From positions 2,356,001 through 2,420,000 of the forward strand of contig NZ_CP030050.1 of NCBI RefSeq assembly GCF_015291705.1: a stretch of DNA of 64,000 bases. Reading direction: 5' to 3'. The notes beneath the pieces were generated by a model. The model was not told the origin of the DNA, did not search any database, and saw only the letters and a program-made list of their open reading frames with translations. Within the stretch, counting starts at the first letter, position 1. Every line of letters begins with the position of its first letter. Of this stretch, positions 17,984-27,664 are shown in pieces. The stretch comes from Bradyrhizobium arachidis (GTDB lineage Bacteria > Pseudomonadota > Alphaproteobacteria > Rhizobiales > Xanthobacteraceae). A program made the translations under genes and the position numbers.

Positions 17984-18270
17984 ATGAAGACTTTTGAACA
18001 GATATTTGAAGAATTGATCGAAAGGGCCTTGGAAGCGCATCCTGATCTAACTGAGCAGGATATCGCCGGGGCTTCGGCCAACTTGCTGTCGCAGTTTATT
18101 CCAGCTGTCGCGCGCGATATGTGCAAGGATCTGAAGCGAAGGATGCCTCAGCTTCTTGCGCGCGCCAGAAAATCGGACGCAGGTTTCGAGAAGAGAATTT
18201 TTAAGCGATGGCGCAAGCCGCTCGATCTTCTGGAGCTGCATCAGCGGGTCCCAGGTTCGAGGCGCCATGT
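17984..18270 (+). pseudogene. N-terminal remnant of a DUF5677-like protein
   Basis: The first 85 codons are convincing protein: an amphipathic helix (FEQIFEELIERALEAHPDL), then ending in RIFKRWRKPLDLLEL, which resembles the entry of DUF5677 proteins. After about 18245 no frame continues the family; the open frame runs on to 18622 as Arg/Pro-rich filler. I read this as a truncated gene joined to unrelated DNA. The DUF5677 assignment is tentative. Confidence 0.4.
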
Positions 18271-18391
18271 GCCAAGCCTACAAATCAACCACTTACGACC
18301 TGCTCCTTGGAAGAGAACTTTCAGTTGGACGGGTGCTGCGCCATCCGATCCATGGACCTCCCAACCGCGCGAAGCAGTGCGTCTTTCCGTT

Positions 18392-18665
18392 TCATCGGCG
18401 AGCTTTTCGTTTAACGTGTTGATGCGCTCGAGGCGCATCCGTATTTTGCAAGGCCTTCCATTCGTCATAAGGCGACCGCTGCGATTCAACCGTGGGCTTG
18501 AGCCCGGAGAGCCGGTCAAATGCTGCATCTATAGCTTTCCTGTCCCACCGATGTGTTCCGGGAATGGGTCCCGGCATAATCCCCGCCCAATCCAGTCGTT
18601 GAAAGCTGATAGCGTTTCATAACCGGCGTAGGCCGCGGCTGCTCTTTTGACATCCCGCGAGGTGG
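18392..18665 (-). pseudogene. AlpA/excisionase-like DNA-binding protein with a 1-base deletion
   Basis: Minus strand reads RAAAAYAGYETLSAFNDWIG, then RG, loses one base near 18577, and continues MPGPIPGTHRWDRKAIDAAF and SPYDEWKALQNTD. The pattern (Trp before the turn, PGPIPGTHRWD, DRLSGL, SPYDEWKA) is typical of small DNA-binding proteins carried with rhizobial integrative elements. The deletion separates the N-terminal HTH from the rest. The stretch 18666-19013 has no gene that I can see. Confidence 0.55.
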
Positions 18666-19013
18666 GATCATTTGATCGTCCATATCGTCAACGAGTTCCT
18701 TGGTCCAAACGTCCCTAAACTGCGATGGTAGGTCTGCGTGGGAATCGGCTCGACAGTAACTTTGGATCCATAACTAATTGCCTCGACCATAGCACCCTAC
18801 GCTTCATCCGGAACGGCCCGTTCTTGAATCGTGCCGAGACCCGAGTGTGAGCTTTACTGATTCCCTACCGCTGTTGTCGTCTTTACTTATTTGTACGATT
18901 TTACGCTCGAGTGCGCGATAGAGGTGGGGCTGAGCTTGCCCACGGAGTAGGTCTCCGCGACGAATGTTGCAGCACGAGTAAGCTTCCGCTCTACAATATT
19001 CGATAAGGCGTCG

Positions 19014-19373
19014 ATGACAAATCGAACGCAACCTGAAATTACACCCGATACCCCTCTTCGCCTTGCTGATGCCGTGAAGATCGCGTTTCCTTTGGGAGGA
19101 ATGACGGTCGCGGGCTTACGTCGCGAGCGCGATCGTAACCGATTGGTTATTGAGAAGATTGCCGGCAAGGAATTTACAACGCTGGCTCATATCGGACGGA
19201 TGCGAGAGCTATGCCGCGAAGAAGCAAGGGCGCCAGACTTCAGCTTAAGGCCGCCCGCCGAAACAAGAGGGGAAAGATCACCCACCAAGCAACCTGGATC
19301 ATCAGAGACAACGGCCGGGATGTCGGCACAGGCTGCGCTGCAGATGAGATTGCGGCCGCGGAGGAAAAACTAA
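19014..19373 (+). CDS. Excisionase-like protein upstream of integrase
   Basis: A 119-residue protein whose middle, PLRLADAVKIAFPLGGMTVA and then GLRRERDRNRLVIEKIAGKE, is the pattern of the small HTH proteins that precede tyrosine integrases in Rhizobiales. The 3' third overlaps the integrase start by more than 160 bases in another frame, so the last 40 residues may be extension only. It probably controls integration and excision direction with the adjacent integrase. Confidence 0.68.
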   Translation: MTNRTQPEITPDTPLRLADAVKIAFPLGGMTVAGLRRERDRNRLVIEKIAGKEFTTLAHIGRMRELCREEARAPDFSLRPPAETRGERSPTKQPGSSETTAGMSAQAALQMRLRPRRKN

Positions 19374-20449
19374 GGGATTACATAAGCTCCAAACATACCC
19401 CCAAGCGACGCGTCCGCCACATAGACGATATCGCAATCGCGGATGTCCTCTCAATTTATTTGGATGCACAACTGGACAAGCTTCGCTGTCGTTTCAACGC
19501 TGATTGCGAAAATGAGGACACCATCCCCGATATCCGCAAGTTCAAGAAACGAATAGAACGATTAAACGAATGGTGGGGAGCAAAAATGCTTGGCGAGGTC
19601 AATGGGGAGGCATGTCGCTCCTACACCAAGTGGCGCGGCAAAAAGGGAGGCGCTCGGCGAGACCTTGAAGACCTACGAGCTGCGATTGGCCACCATGCAG
19701 CCGAAGGATTTCACCGGGAAATCGTGAAGATCTCACTACCAGAGAGAGGCCAGCCTCGAGACCAGTGGCTGACGCGCAGCGATGCGGCCAAACTGATTTG
19801 GACGTGCTGGCGCTATCGTGAAATGCAGAAGGGCTCGCGTCGGCCGACCGACGACCTGAAGGTCCCGACAAGCAAGCGTCCGCTACGCCATCTTGCACGG
19901 TTCATTTTGTTGGGGATCTACAGCGGAACTCGTGCTGGAGCTATCGCAGCTGCATCTCCCATTCCCGCGATTGGTCGCTCTTACGTCGACTTAGAGCGCG
20001 GCCGCTACTACCGCCTGAAGCAGGGCAGCGCGAAAACCAACAAACGGCAACCCACCGTGCCGATCCCCTTGCGCTTGCTCGCGCACCTGCGGCGCTGGCA
20101 CCGAGCTAGTCCAGAGGCGAAGCATTTCGTGGAGTACAATGGGAAGGCTGTGACGTCAGTCAAGACTGCATTCAAGAGTGCAGTCAGGCTCGCAGGCCTC
20201 GGCCCGCGAATCTCCCCTCACACTTTGCGGCACACAGCTGCGACTTGGCTCATGCAGAGAGGTACGGACCCTTGGCAGGCAGCTGGCTATCTTGGCATGT
20301 CGCTAGAGGTCTTGCTCAACACCTATGGTCATCACCACCCCGATTTTTTGTCCGATGCCGTGGAAAAAATCACCAGTCGAAATCCGGCTGGGGAACGAAA
20401 AGCCCACGTATCTGGTGCGGTGATTCCGATCCGGCGAAATGGCGCCTGA
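19211..20449 (+). CDS. Tyrosine recombinase / island integrase
   Basis: A full-length 412-residue phage-type integrase. The catalytic residues are all present: Arg in YSGTRAGAI, HTLRH (His and second Arg), HH in YGHHHP, and the nucleophile Tyr in LNTYGHH. The N-terminal arm-binding domain includes a DNA-contacting basic start. It reads towards a 15-base copy of the tRNA-Ile2 3' end located 20 bases after its stop, the expected position of its attachment site. A decayed paralogue of its C-terminus sits next to the tRNA itself at 29.5 kb. Confidence 0.9.
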   Translation: MPRRSKGARLQLKAARRNKRGKITHQATWIIRDNGRDVGTGCAADEIAAAEEKLRDYISSKHTPKRRVRHIDDIAIADVLSIYLDAQLDKLRCRFNADCENEDTIPDIRKFKKRIERLNEWWGAKMLGEVNGEACRSYTKWRGKKGGARRDLEDLRAAIGHHAAEGFHREIVKISLPERGQPRDQWLTRSDAAKLIWTCWRYREMQKGSRRPTDDLKVPTSKRPLRHLARFILLGIYSGTRAGAIAAASPIPAIGRSYVDLERGRYYRLKQGSAKTNKRQPTVPIPLRLLAHLRRWHRASPEAKHFVEYNGKAVTSVKTAFKSAVRLAGLGPRISPHTLRHTAATWLMQRGTDPWQAAGYLGMSLEVLLNTYGHHHPDFLSDAVEKITSRNPAGERKAHVSGAVIPIRRNGA

Positions 20450-20468
20450 ATGAGTTACGGACTTTTTT

Positions 20469-20483
20469 GGTGAGCCCGGCAGG
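20469..20483 (+). repeat. Partial attachment-site copy (tRNA-Ile2 3' end)
   Basis: GGTGAGCCCGGCAGG differs at one base from GGTGGGCCCGGCAGG, the 3' end of the tRNA-Ile2 gene at 29686-29700. It sits 20 bases after the integrase stop; the tRNA copy sits 19 bases after the stop of the integrase remnant. The similarity ends after the repeat. I interpret it as a former att junction left by the inner island. Confidence 0.6.
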
Positions 20484-20487
20484 GCCC

Positions 20488-22150
20488 TCAGACTCTCAAT
20501 TTATCCTTGGTGTGCGACGAAGTGGGCAACTTGCGCGCTTCAAGCGAGTTCAGGGGTTTTCGCGACACTGTTACCAACTTTTTGAGCCACAGGTCCGGGT
20601 TAACCGCAGCAAAGGGCTGCTTCGCAGCTCGTCGTGTAAGCCTAGGGCACAGCCACGACTGCTTCGCCTTCGGCGGCAAGCCAAACCGCACTGGCTTTCC
20701 CGCAAGACGCACCAGGCTGATCAATTCGTAGGCGGCCGTGAGTGAGCCGGAGTGACGAACCACTGTGCCACACGAAGGCAGGTCAGAGTCCTCATCGATA
20801 AGTCGGGCTGAAACCCGGCCCTTTTGTTCCGCTAGCCGCTTCAGTCCAACGAGGATGTCTTCTGAGCGATACCATAGACGGGCGCGCTGCCCTTGAAGTC
20901 GGGGCTGACGTCCAATGATCGCCCTGCCTTCCTCCTTCCGCTTCAAGACGGCCTTCATGACGTCGGAGGCCGTCCGGGGTGGCAAGTCCGCCAAGGTCCT
21001 TGCATTCGTACCGAAGGGCTTCGTAAAATGGTAGGCGCTCGGAGTAACACCGTTCTGGTCGAGCAGCGTCGCCGATATGTAGCCGTTCTGCTCCTCAAGC
21101 TGGCGCAAGGCCTGTAGTAGGCTCACCTCCGTCCAACGAACGCCATGATAGAATTCATCGCACTTGGCGTCTTTTCCTGCCCTTCCACAGACGCTGCTGA
21201 ATTTTGCTGCGGGATAAAACAGGAAAGCCGGCCTGTTTCATTGCTGCTGTCCTTGAGCCGAAGTAACGGCGAATGAGATTATTGGACGGCAGGTCGGGCG
21301 CGCCATCAATGAGACCGGTGGTGATCTGCCCGTGCTCAGCATAGAGCTTCCGCAAGCCGGCCAATATCTCCTTCTTGCTCCAATGCAGCGCATTCATACC
21401 GAACGGAGGTATCGGCGGCGGAGTCTATCCAATGGCCTCATACGCCCTTCGGAGCGAACCGAAGTAGCTGAGGATGGTTTCCGGCGCCGGGACGGCAATC
21501 GAGAGCTTCTGGCGCACGTACATCCGAAAAAAAGTCGCCTAATCACCTCAAGTTATTCCGGTGGTCCTGGGATGACCATGACCTTGTCGGTGGTGAGCGC
21601 CTTCCTTTCTCCACGTTGCAGGACCTGCCGAGCACTCTGCTCAGCATCGACCAACAGACGACGGAAGCCGTAGATCAACGTGCCGCCCGTCGATATCTAA
21701 TTGGGCCTGCTGGCGCTTACGGGGCATTTTCTCGGAAAGTTCGCGGCTATATTCTCCAGCCATCACCCGTTTCAGATGTTTGATGATGGTGGTGATGGAA
21801 GTCACATCGTCACCGAACGGTTCGCCGCAGTAGCATCACGCGTACCCCAGCTTGCCTGCAAAGGAACTCATAGTGGGCGGCCTGGTCGGGATTCTGAAAG
21901 CGGGCCCATCTTTGACGTCAACAACCAGGATCGCTTCGAATTTGCGCTGAACCGCCAGTGCATCGCTAACCAGATTCTTGAGTGCGTCGCGGCCTCTTAG
22001 CGACAGTCCACTTTTTCCGGCGTCGATGTATGACGCCACAATTTTGTGTCCGTGCTGGCTCGCGTACTCGGCAATTGCATTCCGCTGATTTGCAGTTGAG
22101 TAGCGCTGGTTATCGGAGGACATGCGCAAGTATTGGGCGGCTCGCAGCAT
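20488..22150 (-). pseudogene. Large serine recombinase, decayed, with homing-endonuclease-associated repeats
   Basis: Reading from 22150 down: AQYLRMSSDNQRYSTANQRN is the resolvase catalytic N-terminus (Ser in YLRMS) and FEAILVVDVK the next motif. A frameshift near 21920 leads to RWARFQNPDQAAHYEFLCRQ, and ITTIIKHLKRVMAGEYSREL is also clear in a third frame. RQVLQRGERKALTTDKV follows, then repeated modules of the type WSKKEILAGLRKLYAEHG and DILVGLKRLAEQKGRVSARL, which are the homing-endonuclease-associated repeats seen at the end of rhizobial serine recombinases. The 3' third (20488-21126) is still one open frame of 212 codons. Several frameshifts make it inactive. Confidence 0.75.
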
Positions 22151-22872
22151 CCCCCAGGCTCCATGAGCGTAGGCGAATCAGCCGCTGCAAGTGAGAAAAG
22201 GGCTCAGCAGGCGTCCAGCTTGAACAGACTTCGGGACACAATTTCTAGCTAAAGAAGAATCTGCACGCGCCCTTCGTCAGCGCTGATTGACGGCCTGGGG
22301 TTGGGCGACTCCGAATGACATGGTCTGTTGCGGCGCCGGTTGCCGAAGCGGTGCGCTTTCCGACGCTTGCTTCTGAAAGGAGGAAGTCATTGCAGGCCCA
22401 TCCGCGCGCGGTCATCGTGCTTTGCCACATCGTCATGGCCCTGAGATCGATCATTTGCGACGCTCGAGATGGGCGCCAGGTCTCTGGTTACCAATGCCGA
22501 CTCGCCTGGAAGGACTCACCCGCGAGCGCGATGGTGCATAAAGGCAATGGATATAAGCGGTGGCCTACGCGCGTTGCGCAGCATCTCAGTTAAGCGTCGA
22601 CGAAAGGCAGTTGTAGGCACCCCGAGCTGCGCGCTAAGGAGCTTCGAACGTTCGCTTTCTTCCTGATCGTCGCCTACTTCCCGTTTTTTGAGCTTAGCAA
22701 AAACAACGCGGCTTCCGGCCACCAGTGACGATGTGCGGCCATCGGCGCGCTTGGAGGGCTGGATTCTCAACATGGCCGGATCGGCAATCAAGCGGCGATT
22801 TGCCAGGGAGCAGGGAGGGCAAGAGTTTTCCGAAGGAGGAGCCAGGCTAAACCGCTTCTCTCTTGGGCGTTC
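22151..22872. other. Gene-poor stretch
   Basis: No frame on either strand looks like a conserved protein. A minus-strand frame at 22516-22791 is open but shows no motif or convincing start signal. No strong hairpin was seen. Confidence 0.4.
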
Positions 22873-23061
22873 CTAGTGGTCCTGACGAAGTTGCCGCTCA
22901 ATGTCGATTGCTTGATCTGCATTGCGTGCTCGCTTGAGCAAGGCATTGCGCTCGTTGCCGGGAGGCTTTCCATCTGCCCGCTCACGCATATCCTGTGCAA
23001 ATTGCTCGAGTCGCATTTCCAGAGAATCCGTCTGCTTGAATCGCCGTCGCTTCAATCCCAT
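22873..23061 (-). CDS. Small conserved-looking rhizobial protein
   Basis: A 62-residue basic protein (MGLKRRRFKQTDSLEMRLEQ, later LPPG-like KPPGNERNALLKRARNADQA). The pattern, a basic start, an amphipathic helix, a PPG turn and a closing helix, is one I associate with a family of short hypothetical proteins found repeatedly in Bradyrhizobium. Function unknown. The neighbouring minus frame at 22788 is a shadow. Confidence 0.6.
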   Translation of the reverse strand: MGLKRRRFKQTDSLEMRLEQFAQDMRERADGKPPGNERNALLKRARNADQAIDIERQLRQDH

Positions 23062-23277
23062 CGCATGTTCCTTCTGCTGATGGGTATTGATTGTACGTCC
23101 GCGTGCAGATCATCGCAGGAACATAAGTTATTTCGGACTTAGACCTTTGAACTATCAAGCGCCTTGCGAATCTGCGCCGATGTTGTCCGAATCCAGCCAC
23201 TGACGCCTACGGGCAGAGCCTTGGCCGGTGATGGTGCGGTAGGTAGCGCACAAAGACCTTAGTTCCAGCTTTAACTT

Positions 23278-23475
23278 CTAAGGAGCCCCCGGCGCGGGGC
23301 ATCTTTGCTGCTCCTCCCTTGTAAGCGCATCAAGCCGATCCAATTGACCCGCCAACCCGGTAAGGCTCCGAGCTATGTTCTTCGTCAGGAAGGCGCGGTC
23401 TGGGGAAGTGTTGGGGTTCTGGGAGAGGGCTCTGTACTGACGTGCAAACTCTAAGCAATGCGCGGCGGAAATCAT
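23278..23475 (-). CDS. Small conserved-looking rhizobial protein
   Basis: A 65-residue protein from an internal ATG at 23475 (MISAAHCLEFARQYRALSQN); the frame continues upstream to 23532, but the family-like sequence begins here. It is mostly helical (NIARSLTGLAGQLDRLDAL) and ends in a Pro-rich tail. Short proteins with the pattern of an FA-Y-L helix followed by SRSWTALA-like helices are common in rhizobial accessory DNA. Function unknown. Confidence 0.55.
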   Translation of the reverse strand: MISAAHCLEFARQYRALSQNPNTSPDRAFLTKNIARSLTGLAGQLDRLDALTREEQQRCPAPGAP

Positions 23476-23669
23476 CTTGCCTCCGAGGGCCATAAAAACG
23501 ATCAAAACGTTCAACCTTCGGCTTAGTTCCATGAATGAGAATGACTATAGAATGCATCTGTCTCGGAAGGCAACGCCGTCCGGATCGTCGCCAACCCGGA
23601 CACAACGGAAGCGGGAGCCCCGGAAGGTCGGCTCCCGCGACTGGAAAAATAGAACTTGCCTCAACCGAT

Positions 23670-23830
23670 GGCGATCCAGTTTCAGCGTACGCCCCGCTCC
23701 CAGTTTCATTGAACCCTGCATCGCCACGGTCGCCAAGACCGCACCGGTAGAGCCGGATTGGGTCTACGAAATCAAGCACGACGGCTAGCAGCTCTTGGTG
23801 CGAATCTTCGCAGCTGGGACGTCAGCCAAT
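23670..23830 (+). pseudogene. ATP-dependent DNA ligase (LigD type) remnant
   Basis: APSFIEPCIATVAKTAPVEP then WVYEIKHDG is the N-terminus of the ATP-dependent ligase domain, with the lysine of KHDG that would take up AMP. The codon right after HDG is a TAG stop; two further family-like residues groups (LLVRIFAAG) follow, then nothing. Only the first 50 residues of a ligase survive, so it is inactive. The sequence upstream in the same frame back to 23477 is not ligase-like. Confidence 0.65.
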
Positions 23831-24125
23831 AACTCATCTCAAAGGGGGCTTGTTGCTCGCCCATGTGATTCGCCTCTCTTTTAAGTGGGATCAGATCGCG
23901 AGTTCGGCATCAATAACATGGATTATGCCGAGGGCGGCTTGGTAGCACCGGGGTCGTCAAGACACCCATATTCAATACGCGCCGATTACCCGCGACTAGG
24001 GCGGTGGACAACTGTAGCGGACCGCCTAATGTTGGGGATCGCTCCTGTCGGCCTCTTTGCGGTCGCGACCGAGGCGTGCACCGTCAATCGCGGGTTCAAC
24101 GTCGATAGATGGTGGTGAACAAGCC

Positions 24126-24368
24126 ATGCCCCGGAGCACAAACCGTAACTTGCCGAAGTCCGCAGACCTATTTGTTATCAAAGAAGAGCTGATGACTGGG
24201 CGCAGGATTGTTGTTGCTGCTTCGGCCGGGCCGCGCCTGAGTGGTCGGATCGGTATTATCGTTGGCCAAGGGGCAACGGCGACTCAGGTCAAAGTGCTCC
24301 TCGACGGAGCCAAGCGCTTTGTAACATTGCACGCGCGCTACGTTGACCTGCTCAAAACACGCTCTTAG
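24126..24368 (+). CDS. Small KOW-like conserved protein
   Basis: An 80-residue protein from the ATG at 24126 (a longer frame begins at 24057). IVVAASAGPRLSGRIGIIVG followed by QVKVLLDGAKRFVTLHARYV forms a short beta-rich unit resembling a KOW motif, a fold often used to bind RNA or protein. Such proteins occur as singletons in rhizobial islands. Function unknown. Confidence 0.6.
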   Translation: MPRSTNRNLPKSADLFVIKEELMTGRRIVVAASAGPRLSGRIGIIVGQGATATQVKVLLDGAKRFVTLHARYVDLLKTRS

Positions 24369-24730
24369 TCGCCGGCTACCGCGACGCCATTATGAGTGTA
24401 ACACCGGCGAATGTACGAGCGGCAAAAATAGGCGACGGAACTGTGCGAAAGTGAACAGGGGTGCTTTTCGCCATGTGGGTAGGCTCGCGTCTGCTTGGCG
24501 CAACCCGGACCCCACAGCGGCCCGGCCTACACCCGCAAACGCCTCCCCGGCCGGGGCTGTCTGGCGGTTTAATGCTGAACAATGTTGCTCGTCTGAGGCC
24601 TGGCGGCCACTGGCGCATCTCGAAGTCCCGGACTTTAAGAATTGCCGGATCCCATGAGATGGTTTCGATCGGAGTTGCTGCGAGACACTCCGGATCCGCT
24701 AATCGGCCACTTGACCGCCGTTTTAGAGGA

Positions 24731-24829
24731 TGATCCGGAAAAGTGCGCAGCGGTTTTTCGAAAAGATCATGCTCAAACAATAACCTAAAGCGCGATGACG
24801 ATTCATCCTGATCTCATCGCGCTTTAGGT
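24731..24829. repeat. Bradyrhizobial extragenic palindromic element, copy 1
   Basis: A compound palindrome: TGATCCGGAAAAGTGCGCAG with GATCATGCTC on one side, and CTAAAGCGCGATGA pairing with CATCGCGCTTTAG on the other. A second copy with the same two modules in reverse order is at 38761-38844. This type of element is scattered between genes in Bradyrhizobium. The open frame covering it on the minus strand (24376-24780) is an artefact of the repeat. No gene lies in 24369-24730. Confidence 0.75.
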
Positions 24830-25026
24830 CCAGCGCTTGGTTTCCACGACATAGCCGTCTGCCATGGCGGGGAGGTCGAAGCGGCGGTCGGGAAGCACGA
24901 AGCCCCGCGCTCCAAATGTGCATGGCGGTCTGCGGCACCGCTGATGCGAGCATTAACCCATTTGCCTCTGCGGGAACCTAGGCTACCGGCCTGTGTTGTT
25001 CGGCTAAGCGAACCGGAGGTTGGGTG

Positions 25027-25236
25027 ATGAGCACCGAGACGACGTTCGTCTGCGATTGTTGCCTACGGAAAGCGGATAATCATGTTGGTTGGGCTCATAT
25101 CAATGTCAATTGGGCCGATCGGGATCAGCAGGTCATGCCGGACGAAGTCTGCGATCTATGCGAAATCTGTTGGAGCCCACTGCAGCAATTGCTGAAACAG
25201 CAGCTTGAGCAACATGCTCGAAAGCGAGGTGCATAA
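25027..25236 (+). CDS. Small zinc-binding-type hypothetical protein
   Basis: A 69-residue protein with ATG at 25027, eight bases after GGAGG; GTG at 25024 is also in frame. It has CDCC near the N-terminus and CDLCEICW in the middle, which together could form a four-cysteine zinc site, and a Gln/Lys-rich C-terminal helix. No family recognised. It has its own ribosome binding site and no obvious operon partner. Confidence 0.55.
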   Translation: MSTETTFVCDCCLRKADNHVGWAHINVNWADRDQQVMPDEVCDLCEICWSPLQQLLKQQLEQHARKRGA

Positions 25237-25588
25237 ACACGCAGATCATAGGATTCAGATCTCAAAAGGATTGAACGGTCAGCACAAATTGTCGGCCGGA
25301 ATGCAGCGATGTGGCATGTTCATGATGTCTCTACCGTCGGACCTTCGGCAACGACTTCTAAACTGTCCTGAGCTATTCTTGTGGCATGGACGACGATGAT
25401 GTACCTGCAGGGTTTGGCACCGCTCTTCGACAGAGCTATGCCCGTCTAGCCGCTTGGATGGTGCGGTTCAACCGCGCATCTGAGCCGAGTCGATCGCCGC
25501 ACCCGACGCGGGTTGAACAACCCAATCGAGTTCTCGACAAATCGCGTCAGCCCGCGCCTCCGCGCCCATAAGCTCGGACGAGGCCACG

Positions 25589-25804
25589 TTGACGAAAAGC
25601 CGCAACTTGCGCCGATCTTGGTCACCGGAAGAGGAGGGGCAATTAATCTCCCTTCTTGGCGACGGAGCCATTGCCGACGAAATTGGAGTACGGCTAGGTC
25701 GGACGCGTCAGTCGGTTTACGCTCGCCTCCAGCGCTTTCAGAGGCAGCGGTGGCAAGCGAGCAGAACAAGCGGGAAATTCTTCCCGCAGTTGCCCATTGT
25801 TTGA
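25589..25804 (+). CDS. SANT/Myb-like HTH small protein
   Basis: A 71-residue protein with a possible TTG start. RRSWSPEEEGQLISLLGDGA followed by IADEIGVRLGRTRQSVYARL matches the SANT/Myb-like or GcrA-like three-helix DNA-binding pattern seen in short rhizobial regulators. The start is uncertain because no good ribosome binding site is visible. No other convincing gene lies between 25237 and 26084. Confidence 0.5.
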   Translation: MTKSRNLRRSWSPEEEGQLISLLGDGAIADEIGVRLGRTRQSVYARLQRFQRQRWQASRTSGKFFPQLPIV

Positions 25805-26084
25805 ACCTTACCGCTTCGCATTGCTCTTTCGCCAGCTACCGCTTCAATCCTCAGGCCATCACGCGCCGCACATGCATGTCTCTCCAGAATCACTGTGGCA
25901 GAGACCCTCACCGCGGGGTCGACCGGCAAAGTGTCGCGTTGCCGCGGCGGAGGACCCAAAAAACGAGACTGGCAGCGCCTCATGGCCCACCGACGTCGAG
26001 CGGTAACCAGGCATGAACCGATACCGGCTTACGATAGATCATCGCGGATTGGTGACGAGTACCGCGGTACGCATGGGCATTGAG

Positions 26085-26120
26085 AACCCGCTGGCTGTCG
26101 AGGCCGGCGGGTTTTTCGTT
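26085..26120 (+). terminator. Rho-independent terminator, plus strand
   Basis: AACCCGC and GCGGGTT form a stem, extended by GG/CC pairs inside, followed by TTTTTCGTT. It would end a plus-strand transcript such as one coming from the HTH gene at 25589. Confidence 0.6.
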
Positions 26121-26122
26121 GA

Positions 26123-26335
26123 CTAGTTTTCTCTGTATGGAATACCGAGATTGTTGCAGGCCGCCGCAAATGACGCTTTTGCCTTGGCGTCTTCAAAGCA
26201 GAACTTAGTGCCGACCTGCGCGCGGTCTGTCCACCAGCCAACATTTGCATCTTTCGCGATACGGAAGGCTTCGTCGCGCAAAAGGTCCAGTTGCCTCCCG
26301 GCAGCACGGACAATCAGGCAATTGTCTTCAGGCAT
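26123..26335 (-). CDS. Conserved-looking hypothetical protein
   Basis: A 70-residue protein from the ATG at 26335, behind TTGGAGACAATACCT; a TTG at 26356 is in frame too. CLIVRAAGRQLDLLRDEAFR and WTDRAQVGTKFCFEDAKAKA are well-formed protein sequence with a beta-alpha layout. I have no function for it. Its 3' end lies right after the plus-strand terminator. Confidence 0.58.
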   Translation of the reverse strand: MPEDNCLIVRAAGRQLDLLRDEAFRIAKDANVGWWTDRAQVGTKFCFEDAKAKASFAAACNNLGIPYREN

Positions 26336-26410
26336 AGGTATTGTCTCCAATGGCAACGAACCACAAAGTTGTCAATTGAACGGAAAACGCTCGGCCGGAG
26401 CGACTGTCAG

Positions 26411-26442
26411 CAAAAGGCCGCAGCAGTCGTCCTGCTGCGGCC
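26411..26442 (-). terminator. Strong minus-strand Rho-independent terminator
   Basis: GGCCGCAGCAG (26416-26426) and CTGCTGCGGCC (26432-26442) are a perfect 11-base inverted repeat with a 5-base loop. On the minus strand the stem is followed by TTTT. It ends a transcript coming from the right, where only a weak small ORF can be seen. Confidence 0.7.
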
Positions 26443-26507
26443 ACTTGTCAAAACATTGCGGGGTAAAAGAGGATCTAAGTAGAACAAGTCGAATATGCGC
26501 AAGCTCC

Positions 26508-26681
26508 CTAACACATGTATGCCGCCAGTCGCGAATCATTTCGCCAATTCCGAATTTGGAACTTTTCGGGCCATTCGCCCGCTACGCTCCGACCCGCAAT
26601 TGGATCGGCAGCCGGGAGCACTGGGGCTAGAAAATAAGCCGTGCCATGTTCGGTCCTAAGGTGCAATCCTTCGAATGACAT
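26508..26681 (-). CDS. Doubtful small ORF ending near a strong terminator
   Basis: From ATG 26681 the minus strand encodes 57 residues (MSFEGLHLRTEHGTAYFLAP...). The frame stays open upstream to 26759. No motif and no clear ribosome binding site. The only support is the strong terminator 65 bases downstream. A non-coding RNA is an equally good explanation. Confidence 0.25.
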   Translation of the reverse strand: MSFEGLHLRTEHGTAYFLAPVLPAADPIAGRSVAGEWPEKFQIRNWRNDSRLAAYMC

Positions 26682-26970
26682 TGATTTGGCAACGGTATGT
26701 TCGCCCGCAGGACCGCCAGGCGGCTTGATCCGATCCGAGCGACATCTTAGAGCCCTCAAGAGTCCCGCGCCGATCCTGCGGAACGTCGCGGCGCCGGCCG
26801 CAGGAGTCTACCAGGAGCGGCGCCTGCGGCCCTTCCCTTTTGTCAGCATAGCTGTGGGAATTTGGATACACATCCGGGAATAATCGGCAAGCGCACAAAC
26901 AGCTGATCGGAAATGTGCTTGTGTCTCGCGGGTGACGGCCTCTGTCCCAGGAGGCAAGAGCCTGTCCGGG

Positions 26971-27011
26971 GGCCCCAGCATCATCATGCCCCCCGGCCCG
27001 ATGCTGGGGCC
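26971..27011. repeat. Isolated long inverted repeat
   Basis: GGCCCCAGCATC (26971-26982) is repeated inverted as GATGCTGGGGCC (27000-27011) around a 17-base GC-rich loop. There is no T-run on either side, so it is not an ordinary terminator. Confidence 0.6.
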
Positions 27012-27664
27012 ACCACGGGCACCGTTTCTGTACGAGGCGTCGATTGGACGAGACTTGGAGAGTCCTGTTTGCGATCAGTGCGACGGCTGTTGTCGCCGTT
27101 GGCTCATTCTTCGTCATCCGGTTTATTATCGGTTTGCACCTGTGACTTCGATCTGAATTGATCACTGCCCGGATGGTCTACGATTGCAAGTCGTGCATCG
27201 CCGCGCTCGAAGTCGGGGCCGAACGTCGGCTCCCCGAGAGCCGCACCCCTGACGGACAAACCGCGGCTCGAGATCTGACAGCCGGACGTCATCAGCCTAG
27301 CGATCAGCGCTCAGTTCAACGTGGTGTCCGCAATGGCAGTAGACTAGGACGCCGCGCAAGCCCGTCTCACGCATCTCCGCCGAAGGTGGTCTTGAACTGT
27401 CGACCGTCAGCATGCGTGGGCTTGGGGCGTCGGACTGGGCGAGGCATGCCCCCATTCAAGCGGCATCGTAAGTACCTCGCAAAATATAGATCGATGGTGG
27501 CCTCGAACCCGCGCGAGCTACAGCCTCTTGTGGGTGTGGAAAAGCAAAGCCTGTCGCTCACTCAGAGAGAGCGATCGAGACACCGGTTATACATACCCGA
27601 TTGCCGAATCTTCCTAGACATTAGCATGCCTCGGCGGCTCCCCATTACTGTCGAGGCCTCCAAC

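Noticed and set aside
24376..24780. 134-codon minus ORF beginning MFEHDLFEKPL
   Set aside because: Its start is the extragenic palindromic element; the same peptide appears from the second copy at 38788. It is repeat DNA, not a gene.
26971..27011. Rho-independent terminator
   Set aside because: Strong inverted repeat but no T-run on either strand.
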